Positions 8,251-15,600 are shown, numbered from the stretch's first letter. The stretch: 64,000 nt of DNA from an uncultured Bacilli bacterium (GCA_934098435.1 CAKOOV010000002.1:48669-112668), one strand, 5' to 3'. The notes: generated by a model from the sequence alone, not told the origin. Program-made: numbers and translations.

Positions 8251-8463
8251 TTATTTTTTATCTTTATAATCAAACACTTCTTTAATATCTTTGTTCTTAT
8301 CAGAAGTATTATTCTTATTCATTTTAATATTACTATAAATAATAAGACTAAGCATTACCACAAGTATAATAGGTAATAACCATATCATAAACTTAACCGC
8401 AAGTATTGATAATATAATAGCAATAATAATATAAATAACTTCTTTAATTTTTTCTTTATTCAT
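8251..8463 (-). CDS. Small two-pass membrane protein inside the dnaK operon
   Basis: The ATG at 8463 sits one base after the grpE stop codon, giving 70 residues. An in-frame GTG 9 bases upstream is inside grpE and less likely. Two adjacent hydrophobic segments (about 8-24 and 27-45) make a helical hairpin, followed by a short Lys/Asp/Asn-rich tail. No family recognised. Its tight placement between grpE and dnaK means it is co-expressed with the heat-shock chaperones, which is not usual for this operon. Confidence 0.7.
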   Translation of the reverse strand: MNKEKIKEVIYIIIAIILSILAVKFMIWLLPIILVVMLSLIIYSNIKMNKNNTSDKNKDIKEVFDYKDKK

Positions 8464-8464
8464 A

Positions 8465-9052
8465 TTATTCACTTACCCTTACCATAGCAGTTCTAAGTAC
8501 TTTGTCTTTATACATATAGCCTTTCTGAAGAACTTCTGTAACAATACCAGGTAAAACACCTTCTATATTATCAACAGCTATAGCCTCATGATAAGCAGGA
8601 TCAAATGGTTTATTTAACGGATCCATCTCTTTAACATCAAACTTAGCAAGCAAATCCTTAATTTGTTTATACATAAGTTTGAATCCAAGAAGAAACTTAG
8701 AAACCTCATCATCCAAATTATCATCATCCATATTAATAGCTCTTTCAAAATTATCTAATATTGGAAGAAAACCTTTAAGTATATCTTCTTCAGCATATTT
8801 AATAATTCTTGAAGTCTCTTCATCCTTTCTTCTTTTATAATTAACAAGTTCGGCTTGACTTCTCAAAAGAGCATCTTCTAATTTCTTAATTTTATCAAGA
8901 TTATTATCTTCTATTTTTTCATCACATGAACATTTCTCATCACAATTACATTCCTCATCGCAATTACATTCATCATTACATGAACATTTACATTCCTCTT
9001 TTTTTAGCTCTTCATTTTTCTTATTTTTATGTTTTTTATCCTTATTCTCCAT
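8465..9052 (-). CDS. grpE: Nucleotide exchange factor GrpE with Cys-rich N-terminus
   Basis: GrpE releases ADP from DnaK and acts as a thermosensor. The C-terminal 140 residues of the 195 are typical: the long dimerising helix ('LLRSQAELVNYKRRKDEE'), then 'GFLPILDNFERAI' and the beta-wing region ending 'GYMYKDKVLRTAMVRVSE'. The N-terminal extension is odd. After a Lys-rich segment, residues 21-43 hold nine cysteines in a six-residue repeat of CxCxxx units (C21, 23, 25, 29, 31, 35, 37, 41, 43), interleaved with Asp/Glu. This could bind metal or respond to oxidation, though that is inference. It overlaps the hrcA stop by about 10 bases. Confidence 0.95.
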   Translation of the reverse strand: MENKDKKHKNKKNEELKKEECKCSCNDECNCDEECNCDEKCSCDEKIEDNNLDKIKKLEDALLRSQAELVNYKRRKDEETSRIIKYAEEDILKGFLPILDNFERAINMDDDNLDDEVSKFLLGFKLMYKQIKDLLAKFDVKEMDPLNKPFDPAYHEAIAVDNIEGVLPGIVTEVLQKGYMYKDKVLRTAMVRVSE

Positions 9053-10046
9053 TTTCTCCTCCTAAATTATTTTTTATATAATCAAGAAGAGCAACAACCC
9101 TATCATACTCCATTCTCTTAGGACCAACAATCGCAATTGTACCCTCTTCTCCATTAATATTATATTTTGTTTTAATTACTGAAACATCATCAGTAAGTTT
9201 TGTCTCACTACCAACATAAATATTAATACCATTATCCTCTTCTTTCATGTTAGAAATACTATCAATATCATCAAACTTACTAAGTATTTCTTTTACCTTA
9301 TCAATATTACTAAATTCTGGTTGTTTAAGCATATTATTTCTTCCACCAAAATGAACATCTTCATTAGCAGAAGAAAATTCATGAAAAGCATCATAAAAAG
9401 TATTATATAAAACTTCATATTGACTTACATAATCTTTTATAATTGGTTTAACCTCATACTCAAGCTTCTCACTAACCTCATTAATAGGAGTACCAGCCAC
9501 TAACTTATTAATAAGTTCTACAGTTTTCTTAATTTCTTCTTTAGATACAACAGTAGGCAAACTAAGTATCTTATGCTGTACAATACCTTTGTCTGTAATA
9601 ACAATAGATAAAATCTTATCATCTTCAAGAGGTACAACTTCTACTTTCATAAGTTTATTAGAAGAAGAAGCATTACCAAGTACAACAGCAGTGTAATTAG
9701 TTATCTCACTAACAATCTCTATACTTCTTTTAATTGTATCATTAAGATCAAGCGAATTATTATGAAATATAGTTTGTAACTTAAGCATATCTTCTCCAGT
9801 CATATTCTTAGGAGTCATAAGATTATCAACATAATACTTATAACCTTTTTCACTAGGAATTCTACCAGAAGCAAAATGATTCTTTTCAAGTAAACCATAA
9901 TCCTCAAGTATCACCATTTCATTTCTAATAGTAGCAGAAGAACACTTAAGTTTCTTGCAAATATGATTAGAACTTACAGCTTTAGCAGTTTTAATATATT
10001 CTTCAACAATCACTTTTAGTATCTCTTTTTGTCTATTAGTGATCAC
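9042..10046 (-). CDS. hrcA: Heat-inducible transcription repressor HrcA
   Basis: HrcA represses the dnaK and groE operons by binding CIRCE operators. I choose GTG at 10046 ('MITNRQKEILKVIVEEYI'), behind AAAGGAAGT, giving 334 residues; frames open further upstream but run through the operators and promoter. The N-terminal winged helix contains 'SSATIRNEMVILEDYGLL' and 'GRIPSEKGYKYYVD', both diagnostic. The central GAF-like and C-terminal dimerisation parts follow ('LGNASSSNKLMKVEVVPL', 'IAIVGPKRMEYDRVVALLDYI'). It is the first gene of the operon and autoregulated through the two elements upstream. Confidence 0.95.
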   Translation of the reverse strand: MITNRQKEILKVIVEEYIKTAKAVSSNHICKKLKCSSATIRNEMVILEDYGLLEKNHFASGRIPSEKGYKYYVDNLMTPKNMTGEDMLKLQTIFHNNSLDLNDTIKRSIEIVSEITNYTAVVLGNASSSNKLMKVEVVPLEDDKILSIVITDKGIVQHKILSLPTVVSKEEIKKTVELINKLVAGTPINEVSEKLEYEVKPIIKDYVSQYEVLYNTFYDAFHEFSSANEDVHFGGRNNMLKQPEFSNIDKVKEILSKFDDIDSISNMKEEDNGINIYVGSETKLTDDVSVIKTKYNINGEEGTIAIVGPKRMEYDRVVALLDYIKNNLGGENGE

Positions 10047-10059
10047 AATATCACTTCCT

Positions 10060-10085
10060 TTAGCAATTATTATTTCCATTGCTAA
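10060..10085 (-). promoter_or_regulatory. CIRCE-like operator 2
   Basis: TTAGCAAT and ATTGCTAA form a perfect 8-bp inverted repeat with a 10-base spacer, one base shorter than classical CIRCE (TTAGCACTC-N9-GAGTGCTAA). It lies between the transcription start and the hrcA start codon and overlaps the Shine-Dalgarno. The same arm sequence as operator 1 supports HrcA as the ligand. Confidence 0.75.
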
Positions 10086-10089
10086 TATC

Positions 10090-10118
10090 ATTATATTACT
10101 ATTACTTAGCAATGTCAA
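10090..10118 (-). promoter_or_regulatory. Sigma-A promoter of the hrcA operon
   Basis: TTGACA (10113-10118) and TATAAT (10090-10095) on the minus strand, spacing exactly 17. Both boxes are perfect consensus. Operator 1 covers the -35 box, so the operon should be very strong when HrcA is inactive. Confidence 0.9.
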
Positions 10119-10132
10119 CACTAAATTGCTAA
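10106..10132 (-). promoter_or_regulatory. CIRCE-like operator 1
   Basis: TTAGCAATG-N9-AATTGCTAA has the exact 9-9-9 geometry of CIRCE with the arm changed from TTAGCACTC to TTAGCAATG. It overlaps the -35 box of the hrcA promoter, the expected place for repression. Confidence 0.85.
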
Positions 10133-10150
10133 TTTTTTTTTATTTTTTTC

Positions 10151-10180
10151 AAAAAAAAGCTCAGAATCACTTCTGAACTT
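10151..10180 (-). terminator. Terminator of the bacteriocin-type operon
   Basis: A 10-bp stem (one G-T pair) around a GTGA loop, followed by eight T's on the minus strand, begins 8 bases after the stop of the second peptide gene and isolates the operon from the hrcA promoter. Confidence 0.93.
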
Positions 10181-10187
10181 TTTCTAA

Positions 10188-10358
10188 CTATAAATTACAC
10201 ATTTTATCTTCATTACTTCTTCTAATATAACTACCAAGTGCCTCCCCAAGCTCATATATAAAACTAACTATTTTATATATAGAATTAAGCATCGTAGCAC
10301 TAATAACATCAGTTCCCCCATCTATTTTTAACAATTCATCATTATCTAATTTCTTCAT
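10188..10358 (-). CDS. Double-glycine leader peptide B (candidate bacteriocin subunit)
   Basis: A 56-residue frame with a strong TGGAGG seven bases before its ATG. Residues 1-15 (MKKLDNDELLKIDGG) are a textbook double-glycine leader: charged start, L-x4-L hydrophobic spacing and GG at -2/-1. C39 peptidases such as the one encoded upstream cut after GG. The predicted mature peptide has 41 residues, is amphipathic in its first half, has a GxxxG motif (GEALG), a basic Arg-Arg patch and one Cys near the C-terminus (CNL end). Its leader closely resembles that of peptide A, 13 bases upstream. Together they look like a class IIb two-peptide bacteriocin, though a pheromone pair is possible. Confidence 0.85.
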   Translation of the reverse strand: MKKLDNDELLKIDGGTDVISATMLNSIYKIVSFIYELGEALGSYIRRSNEDKMCNL

Positions 10359-10371
10359 ATAATAGCCTCCA

Positions 10372-10512
10372 TTAATTACATTTTTGTGGATTAGAATATC
10401 CAGATAAAATACCCGTTACAAAAGTAATAACCCCCGCTATTACAGATACTATCAAGACAGTACTAGAGCCACCTTCTATTTTTATAAGTTCATTCTTATT
10501 AAGTTCTTTCAT
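10372..10512 (-). CDS. Double-glycine leader peptide A (candidate bacteriocin subunit)
   Basis: A 46-residue frame behind AGGAGG. The leader is residues 1-15 (MKELNKNELIKIEGG), matching peptide B at most positions. The predicted mature peptide has 31 residues, is strongly hydrophobic and Val/Ile-rich, and contains a GxxxG motif (GILSG) before a polar tail ending NPQKCN, with a single Cys. GxxxG motifs in both partners are the hallmark of class IIb bacteriocins, whose helices pack through them in the target membrane. It lies 9 bases after the accessory-protein gene. No separate immunity gene is evident in the operon. Confidence 0.85.
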   Translation of the reverse strand: MKELNKNELIKIEGGSSTVLIVSVIAGVITFVTGILSGYSNPQKCN

Positions 10513-10521
10513 ATAAACCTC

Positions 10522-10950
10522 CTATTTAAACAAATAATCAAATACTCTTTTATCTTCCTTTAACAATTTAAGTTCCAAAATCAAATTAACATACTTATAA
10601 TTATCAGAAAGTTCCAATCCTATATCAACAATTACATAAGTATCTACACCATTAGTATAATACTCTTCATTAGTAGAAATAATACTATATTTATAACTAT
10701 CATTATCAATATATAAAACATTACTATTATTAAAATAACCAATATAATTTCTAGGTACATAGACCATTAAATAATATTTATCATCAGAAGAAGATACAAT
10801 ACCATTAACTTTATAATATGTTTTATAATGAAATAATAATAAAAATATAATTAAAGAAAGTACTATTACAATAATAATCATTATATAAACATATACTATA
10901 GGCTTAATATCTTTATTTAAAATAATTCTACTATCAATACAATTATTCAT
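10522..10950 (-). CDS. Short accessory protein of the peptide exporter
   Basis: 142 residues with one long membrane segment (about 19-43) and an extracytoplasmic part of about 95 residues rich in Tyr and beta-type alternation. The start codon overlaps the stop of the exporter gene by 8 bases and is served by AAGGAG inside it. In classical bacteriocin operons a membrane-fusion protein of about 450 residues (ComB/MesE, HlyD family) holds this slot; this one is far shorter and lacks the coiled coil, so it may be a reduced accessory protein or the immunity protein. The position is visible; the role is inferred. Confidence 0.75.
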   Translation of the reverse strand: MNNCIDSRIILNKDIKPIVYVYIMIIIVIVLSLIIFLLLFHYKTYYKVNGIVSSSDDKYYLMVYVPRNYIGYFNNSNVLYIDNDSYKYSIISTNEEYYTNGVDTYVIVDIGLELSDNYKYVNLILELKLLKEDKRVFDYLFK

Positions 10951-13030
10951 CGCATCTTCTCCTTTCTAAATTAATAACTTCTCCATTAGAAAACCTAATC
11001 ATTCTATCATATAAATCAATATTTTCTTTTCTATGTGATATAACAATAATAGTTTTATCTTTATAATAATAAAATAAATTTTTAAGTATTTTTCTTTCAA
11101 GATTAATATCAATCTGATTAAACCCTTCATCAATCATAATAACATTACTCTTCTTAAGTAAACTTCTAGCCAAAATAATTCTTTGTCTTTGACCACCAGA
11201 AATATTAACACCATTTTCCTCAAGCATAAAATTATCTCCCAAAGGATTATCTTTTATAATATCATTCACATAACACATATTAATAACATTTAAATATTCA
11301 CTTTTATCTATATTTCTACCAAGTAAAATATTATCTCGGATGGTCTTGGTATATAACATTTCATTTTGTGAAATATAGACAATATTACTTCTAATATCAT
11401 TAAGACTAAAATCATTAATATCATAATTGTTTATAAAAATATTATCACGTCCGCAGTCCAAATACCTATAAATAAGTTTTAGTAATGTTGATTTACCACT
11501 TCCTGAAGTTCCAACAATAACAGTCTTTTCTCCATTTCTAATAAAAAAATTAACATTATTCAAAATATTATATTTATTATTATAAGTATAACTTAAATTC
11601 TTAACAACAATATCTCCATTAACTACAAGGTCATCCAATTCACCAATATTTTCTACCGAATTATTTAATAAACTATTAACCCTTTTAATAGAACTATTAA
11701 TATAATGATACTCATTCAAAACACCTAAAATATTTTTCCCCGGAGAAATAACATAATTAGCAAATAACATAACAGTAAAATAATCCCCAGTACTCAAACT
11801 ATCATACATAACAAATTTAATACCAAAATAACTAATTATCAAAAGACCAATATCTTCAATCAAAAATCTAATAAATATAATAACATTATTAATTCTTTCC
11901 CCATAAAATAAATTATTTAAAAAAGAATTATAAACACTATCAAAATCATAAATAACATTATCTTCAATATTAAGTCCTTTAACAGTTTCAAAAGAACTAA
12001 CATTTTCAATAATTAAACCATTAATTTTAGCCATATTCTCCTGTTTTCTTAAAGTAATATTTTTTATAATAGGATTAAATATTAATACTATTAAATAATA
12101 AATAAATATAATAACCATAAGTATTAAAAATATTTTAATATTAATATTACAAATAATAATACTAGCCACTATAAATAGTAGATTATCAACCAAAAAAATC
12201 ATAATAAATTTAGAAATAAAATTCTTAACACTAAACAAATCACTAATACGTGATAATACTTCTGATGTCGTTTTATTTTTATAATACTTATAAGGAAGTA
12301 AAATAATTTTAGTAAAAGCACTAAGTATCATACTAATATCTAACTTTTGGTTCAAATAAATAATCAAATAATTCCTAATAAAACTAGTTACATTTTTAAT
12401 AATAATCAAAATGGAGAATATAATTGTTATAATTAGTAAATTATTAGTATTAGTATCAATTACATTATCAAACACAAATTTAGAATATAAAGATATTAAA
12501 CAAGATAAAGAAGTAAATATTATAGACAATATAAAAACAAATAAAATACAATATCTATTATTAATAATAGAACTAAATAATATTTTAGTAATTTCTTTAC
12601 CACTTTTTAAAACTAAAACATTTTCCCTTTTCTCAAATAACATAATATTTCCTGTAAAATTATTAGAAAAATCAAAAATATCCACTTCTATTCTACCCTT
12701 AGCAGGATCCATAATAAACATCTTATTATCATTTATTTTATAAACAACAACAAAATGAAAATAATTATCTACTTTAATTTGAGCAATAAAAGGCTCATTT
12801 AATTCACTAAGTTTTAAAATATCCGCTACTCTATAACCAATACCAATAAGTCCAATCTTATTAGCGGCCTCTTTAATATTATAAAAATTAGTTCCTTCTT
12901 TCGTAGTTTTAGTTAAATCAATTAATCTATCTAATGATACATCACCTCCATAATAACGAATAATTGATAATAAAGCAGCAGCCCCACAATCCTTACTTCC
13001 TTCTTGAAGTACAATTAACTTTTGCTTCAT
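10943..13030 (-). CDS. Peptidase-containing ABC transporter (C39 type, bacteriocin exporter)
   Basis: PCAT proteins cut double-glycine leaders and export the peptide. I start at 13030 ('MKQKLIVLQEGS') behind AGGAGG, giving 695 residues; a TTG-started frame 30 bases longer would begin inside the promoter element. The N-terminal C39 domain has the catalytic set Q9, C15 ('DCGAAAL'), H92 and D108 ('MDPAKG'). Six membrane segments follow (about 160-430). The ATPase domain has GTSGSGKST, signature SGGQRQR, Walker B 'VIMIDE' and switch His in 'VISHR', so it is complete. It heads an operon with an accessory protein and two double-glycine peptides. A recurrent 5' element at 13037-13079 lies directly upstream. 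Confidence 0.95.
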   Translation of the reverse strand: MKQKLIVLQEGSKDCGAAALLSIIRYYGGDVSLDRLIDLTKTTKEGTNFYNIKEAANKIGLIGIGYRVADILKLSELNEPFIAQIKVDNYFHFVVVYKINDNKMFIMDPAKGRIEVDIFDFSNNFTGNIMLFEKRENVLVLKSGKEITKILFSSIINNRYCILFVFILSIIFTSLSCLISLYSKFVFDNVIDTNTNNLLIITIIFSILIIIKNVTSFIRNYLIIYLNQKLDISMILSAFTKIILLPYKYYKNKTTSEVLSRISDLFSVKNFISKFIMIFLVDNLLFIVASIIICNINIKIFLILMVIIFIYYLIVLIFNPIIKNITLRKQENMAKINGLIIENVSSFETVKGLNIEDNVIYDFDSVYNSFLNNLFYGERINNVIIFIRFLIEDIGLLIISYFGIKFVMYDSLSTGDYFTVMLFANYVISPGKNILGVLNEYHYINSSIKRVNSLLNNSVENIGELDDLVVNGDIVVKNLSYTYNNKYNILNNVNFFIRNGEKTVIVGTSGSGKSTLLKLIYRYLDCGRDNIFINNYDINDFSLNDIRSNIVYISQNEMLYTKTIRDNILLGRNIDKSEYLNVINMCYVNDIIKDNPLGDNFMLEENGVNISGGQRQRIILARSLLKKSNVIMIDEGFNQIDINLERKILKNLFYYYKDKTIIVISHRKENIDLYDRMIRFSNGEVINLERRRCDE

Positions 13031-13036
13031 ATTATA

Positions 13037-13079
13037 CCTCCTCATATATATAAACACCAAAAATTCCTAAAAATTGTAA
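13037..13079 (-). promoter_or_regulatory. Recurrent TTACAA-N16-GTGTTTATATATATG element, copy B
   Basis: TTACAA (13074-13079), 16 bases, GTGTTTATATATATG (13043-13057), AGGAGG (13037-13042), then the exporter ATG. Spacing between boxes is identical to copies A and C. The gap of about 20 between TTACAA and the T/A-rich box is too long for normal sigma-A. If the box is a -10 element, the transcript would begin at or just before the Shine-Dalgarno. Confidence 0.8.
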
Positions 13080-13146
13080 TTTTTACAAAAAAAAAATTAA
13101 TTTTTTTATAATATTTTAATCAAATCATATATTTTTAGTAGTCATA

Positions 13147-13175
13147 TTGATATTTCAAAACAATTTTGATACAAT
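13147..13175 (+). promoter_or_regulatory. Sigma-A promoter of yigZ
   Basis: TTGATA (13147-13152) and TACAAT (13170-13175) are 17 bases apart. The predicted start is near 13182, right at the GGTGA ribosome site (13182-13186), so the leader is only about 10 bases. This shows that very short leaders occur in this genome. Confidence 0.75.
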
Positions 13176-13192
13176 ATCTTTGGTGAAAAAAT

Positions 13193-13765
13193 ATGTTAAG
13201 TATAAAAAATAATAATAAATATGAATACATAATAAAAAATTCCAAATTTATATCCCTACTATTTAAAGTAACAATAAAAGAAGAAGTAAAAGATTATTTA
13301 AATAAAGTAAAAGAAGAATATCCTAATGCTACTCACTATTGCTATGCATACATAATAGATAACGACACCAAATTTTCCGATGATGGAGAACCATCTAAAA
13401 CAGCAGGATTCCCCATTCTTACCCAATTAGAAGGAAATAATTTAAATTACGTATTAATAATTGTTGTAAGATATTTTGGCGGTATAAAATTAGGAACAGG
13501 TTTGTTAACAAGAACATATTCAAAAGTAGCTAAAGAAGTAATAACTAAAGATAACATTATAGAACTAACCAAAGGCTATAATATAACCATAATTTTTGAA
13601 TACGAAAACATAAAAAACATAGACTATCTATTAAAAGATAGTCAAATAATAAAAAAAGAATTTCAAGATAATATAATATATAATGCAAATGTTAATGAAG
13701 AGACATTTAATAAATTACAAAACTATAATATAAAAATAAATAAAATAATATATATAAAAAAATAG
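13193..13765 (+). CDS. yigZ: YigZ/IMPACT family protein
   Basis: The 190 residues match the YigZ/UPF0029 family, homologous to the N-terminal part of eukaryotic IMPACT. Diagnostic stretches are 'A.HYCYAYII', 'FSDDGEPSKTAGFPIL' and 'VVRYFGGIKLGTGLL'. A smaller C-terminal ferredoxin-like domain (from about 130) follows. The precise cellular role is unsettled; a link to translation or nucleotide binding has been suggested. It is a lone plus-strand gene with a short leader and a bidirectional terminator that it shares with convergent trpS. Confidence 0.9.
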   Translation: MLSIKNNNKYEYIIKNSKFISLLFKVTIKEEVKDYLNKVKEEYPNATHYCYAYIIDNDTKFSDDGEPSKTAGFPILTQLEGNNLNYVLIIVVRYFGGIKLGTGLLTRTYSKVAKEVITKDNIIELTKGYNITIIFEYENIKNIDYLLKDSQIIKKEFQDNIIYNANVNEETFNKLQNYNIKINKIIYIKK

Positions 13766-13782
13766 CCTTAAAGCTATTTTTT
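13757..13782. terminator. Bidirectional terminator between yigZ and trpS
   Basis: AAAAAATAGC and GCTATTTTTT pair perfectly around a 6-base loop. It contains the yigZ stop codon and abuts the trpS stop, so it serves both convergent transcripts. Confidence 0.9.
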
Positions 13783-14764
13783 AATTTCTACCAAGTCCTA
13801 CTTTTTTAAATACATCTAAAGTCTTCTCTTTAGCTATCTCACAAGTCTTTTCTCTTCCCTTATCAAGTATATCATCGAGCATAGAACTATTAATAATTTC
13901 ATTATATTTATCTTGAATATTTGAAAGTACGCTAACAACTACATCAGCCACTTCTTTCTTAAAGTTTCCATAATTATAATCCTTAAAATAATTTTCTGCT
14001 TCTTCTATAGATATATTTTTTAAAGAAGAATATATCGTAAGTAAATTAGAAACACCAGGTTTATTATCTTTGTCATAATATATTTTATTATCACTATCAG
14101 TAACAGCGGACATTATCTTCTTTCTAATTGTTTTTTCATCATCCAAAAGAAGAATTACCCCTTTATAAGTTTCATCGCTCTTACTCATCTTTTTAGTGGG
14201 ATCCTGAAGATCCATAATCTTAATGCCAATTTCACTCATCATAGGTTCTGGCATTTTAAAAGTATTACCATAAGTATTATTAAATCTAAGAGCAATATTT
14301 CTAGCAAGTTCAACATGTTGTTTTTGATCAATTCCAACAGGAACATAATCAGCATCATATAAAAGAATATCTGCTGCCATAAGTATAGGATAAGTAAATA
14401 AACCAACCGTAACATTTTCACCCTTACTAGATTTATCCTTATATTGTGTCATTCTAGAAGCTTCACCCATATAAGTAGTACATTCTAAAACCCAGGATAA
14501 ATTAGCATGATATAAATTCTCAGATTGTAAATATATCGTATTTTTATTTGGATCAACACCACAAGCCAAATATAAAGCCACATTTTTTTTAATTCTTTCT
14601 CTTAACATTTTAGGATCTTGCTTAACAGTAATAGCATGCATATCAGGTACAAACATAAAAGAATCATATTCATCCTGAAGTTTAACCATTTGATTAATAC
14701 AGCCAATCAAACTTCCTAAAGTAAGTTCACCACTAGGTTTCAAACCAGTTAAAATCCTTTTCAT
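13781..14764 (-). CDS. trpS: Tryptophanyl-tRNA synthetase
   Basis: Class I synthetase that charges tRNA-Trp. The start at 14764 ('MKRILTGLKPSGELTLGS') follows AGAGGTG; the ATG 18 bases upstream overlaps that site. The 327 residues have the HIGH-like segment 'SGELTLGS', the 'DADYVPVGIDQKQHVELAR' substrate-site region and the KMSKS loop ('KKMSKSDE'), in the normal order and length. There is no room for a T-box in the 103-base gap to the divergent gene; the promoter gives a short leader, so tRNA-sensing control is absent. Confidence 0.97.
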   Translation of the reverse strand: MKRILTGLKPSGELTLGSLIGCINQMVKLQDEYDSFMFVPDMHAITVKQDPKMLRERIKKNVALYLACGVDPNKNTIYLQSENLYHANLSWVLECTTYMGEASRMTQYKDKSSKGENVTVGLFTYPILMAADILLYDADYVPVGIDQKQHVELARNIALRFNNTYGNTFKMPEPMMSEIGIKIMDLQDPTKKMSKSDETYKGVILLLDDEKTIRKKIMSAVTDSDNKIYYDKDNKPGVSNLLTIYSSLKNISIEEAENYFKDYNYGNFKKEVADVVVSVLSNIQDKYNEIINSSMLDDILDKGREKTCEIAKEKTLDVFKKVGLGRN

Positions 14765-14784
14765 ATTACACCTCTTTCTCATTA

Positions 14785-14813
14785 ATTATATTATAATATA
14801 ACATTTTTTTCAA
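14785..14813 (-). promoter_or_regulatory. Sigma-A promoter of trpS
   Basis: TTGAAA (14808-14813) and TATAAT (14785-14790) on the minus strand with a 17-base spacer, about 20 bases upstream of the trpS start. Confidence 0.8.
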
Positions 14814-14867
14814 TATTAGTATCAAAAAAAATAATTTTATGTTATAATTACGAAGTGAGGTATTTAT

Positions 14868-15587
14868 ATGATGTACAATATTAGTTTTTATTTCATATTA
14901 TTTCTAATATACTCCATAATAGGTTGGACATTAGAAGTAATATCTGTCTTTATCGGAACAAAAAAATTTATCAATAGAGGATTCATGTTAGGACCATATT
15001 GTCCTATTTATGGATATTCCAGTATCATAATGATATTCTATTTAAATCATTATAAAGATAATCCATTAACTGTTTTCTTATTAGCGGTAATAATATGTAG
15101 TTTTATAGAATATCTAATAAGCTACATAATGGAAAAAATGTTTTCTGCTAGATGGTGGGATTACTCCCATAGAAAATTTAATATCAATGGAAGAGTATGC
15201 CTAACAAATGCCTTTCTATTTGGTATTTTAGGAGTAATATTAGTATATATAGCCAATCCATTTTTCACTGAATTATTATCAAAAGTAGACAAAAACACAT
15301 TAACAATAATAGGCATAATTCTAATAATACTATTTATAAGTGATCTAATAACATCCTTAATAGTAACGTTTAATCTAAAGAGTAAAATTAAAAACTTAAA
15401 TATAGATGTAACTGAAGAACTAAATAAAAAGATAAAAGAATTATTAGAAACAAAAGTATTAAACAGAAGAATATTAAAAGCTTATCCAAAGTATAGAGTC
15501 AACATAATAAAAAAATATTCCAAAACAAAACATGAAAAACTAAAAGATAAAATAGAAAAAGTCAAAGATAAATTAAAAAATAGCTAA
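14868..15587 (+). CDS. PF06541-type membrane protein (putative ABC transporter family, CmpB)
   Basis: The 239 residues carry the family hallmark near the N-terminus: 'LIYSIIGWTLEVI', then 'RGFMLGPYCPIYGYSS', and later 'R.WDYSH.KFNINGRVCL'. Five or so membrane helices occupy residues 5-165; a Lys-rich helical tail follows. PF06541 is listed as a putative ABC-transporter type IV family on weak grounds, and its function is not established. It is transcribed alone from an extended -10 box (TGTTATAAT, 14840-14848) and ends at a bidirectional terminator facing the flippase gene. Confidence 0.8.
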   Translation: MMYNISFYFILFLIYSIIGWTLEVISVFIGTKKFINRGFMLGPYCPIYGYSSIIMIFYLNHYKDNPLTVFLLAVIICSFIEYLISYIMEKMFSARWWDYSHRKFNINGRVCLTNAFLFGILGVILVYIANPFFTELLSKVDKNTLTIIGIILIILFISDLITSLIVTFNLKSKIKNLNIDVTEELNKKIKELLETKVLNRRILKAYPKYRVNIIKKYSKTKHEKLKDKIEKVKDKLKNS

Positions 15588-15600
15588 AAAGCTATTTTTT
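15575..15600. terminator. Bidirectional terminator
   Basis: AAAAAATAGC and GCTATTTTTT flank a 6-base loop; the stem arms are identical to those of the yigZ-trpS terminator at 13757-13782. It ends the plus-strand gene and the convergent flippase gene. Confidence 0.9.

Noticed and set aside
12411..12743. Plus-strand frame of 110 codons inside the exporter gene
   Set aside because: Antisense to well-supported membrane helices, Asn/Ile/Lys-only composition and no ribosome site.
13031..13060. Longer TTG start for the peptide exporter
   Set aside because: It would run through the recurrent promoter box and AGGAGG; the ATG at 13030 has correct spacing and begins right before the C39 domain.
14765..14867. 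T-box leader for trpS
   Set aside because: The gap is too short and a consensus promoter lies about 20 bases before the gene.
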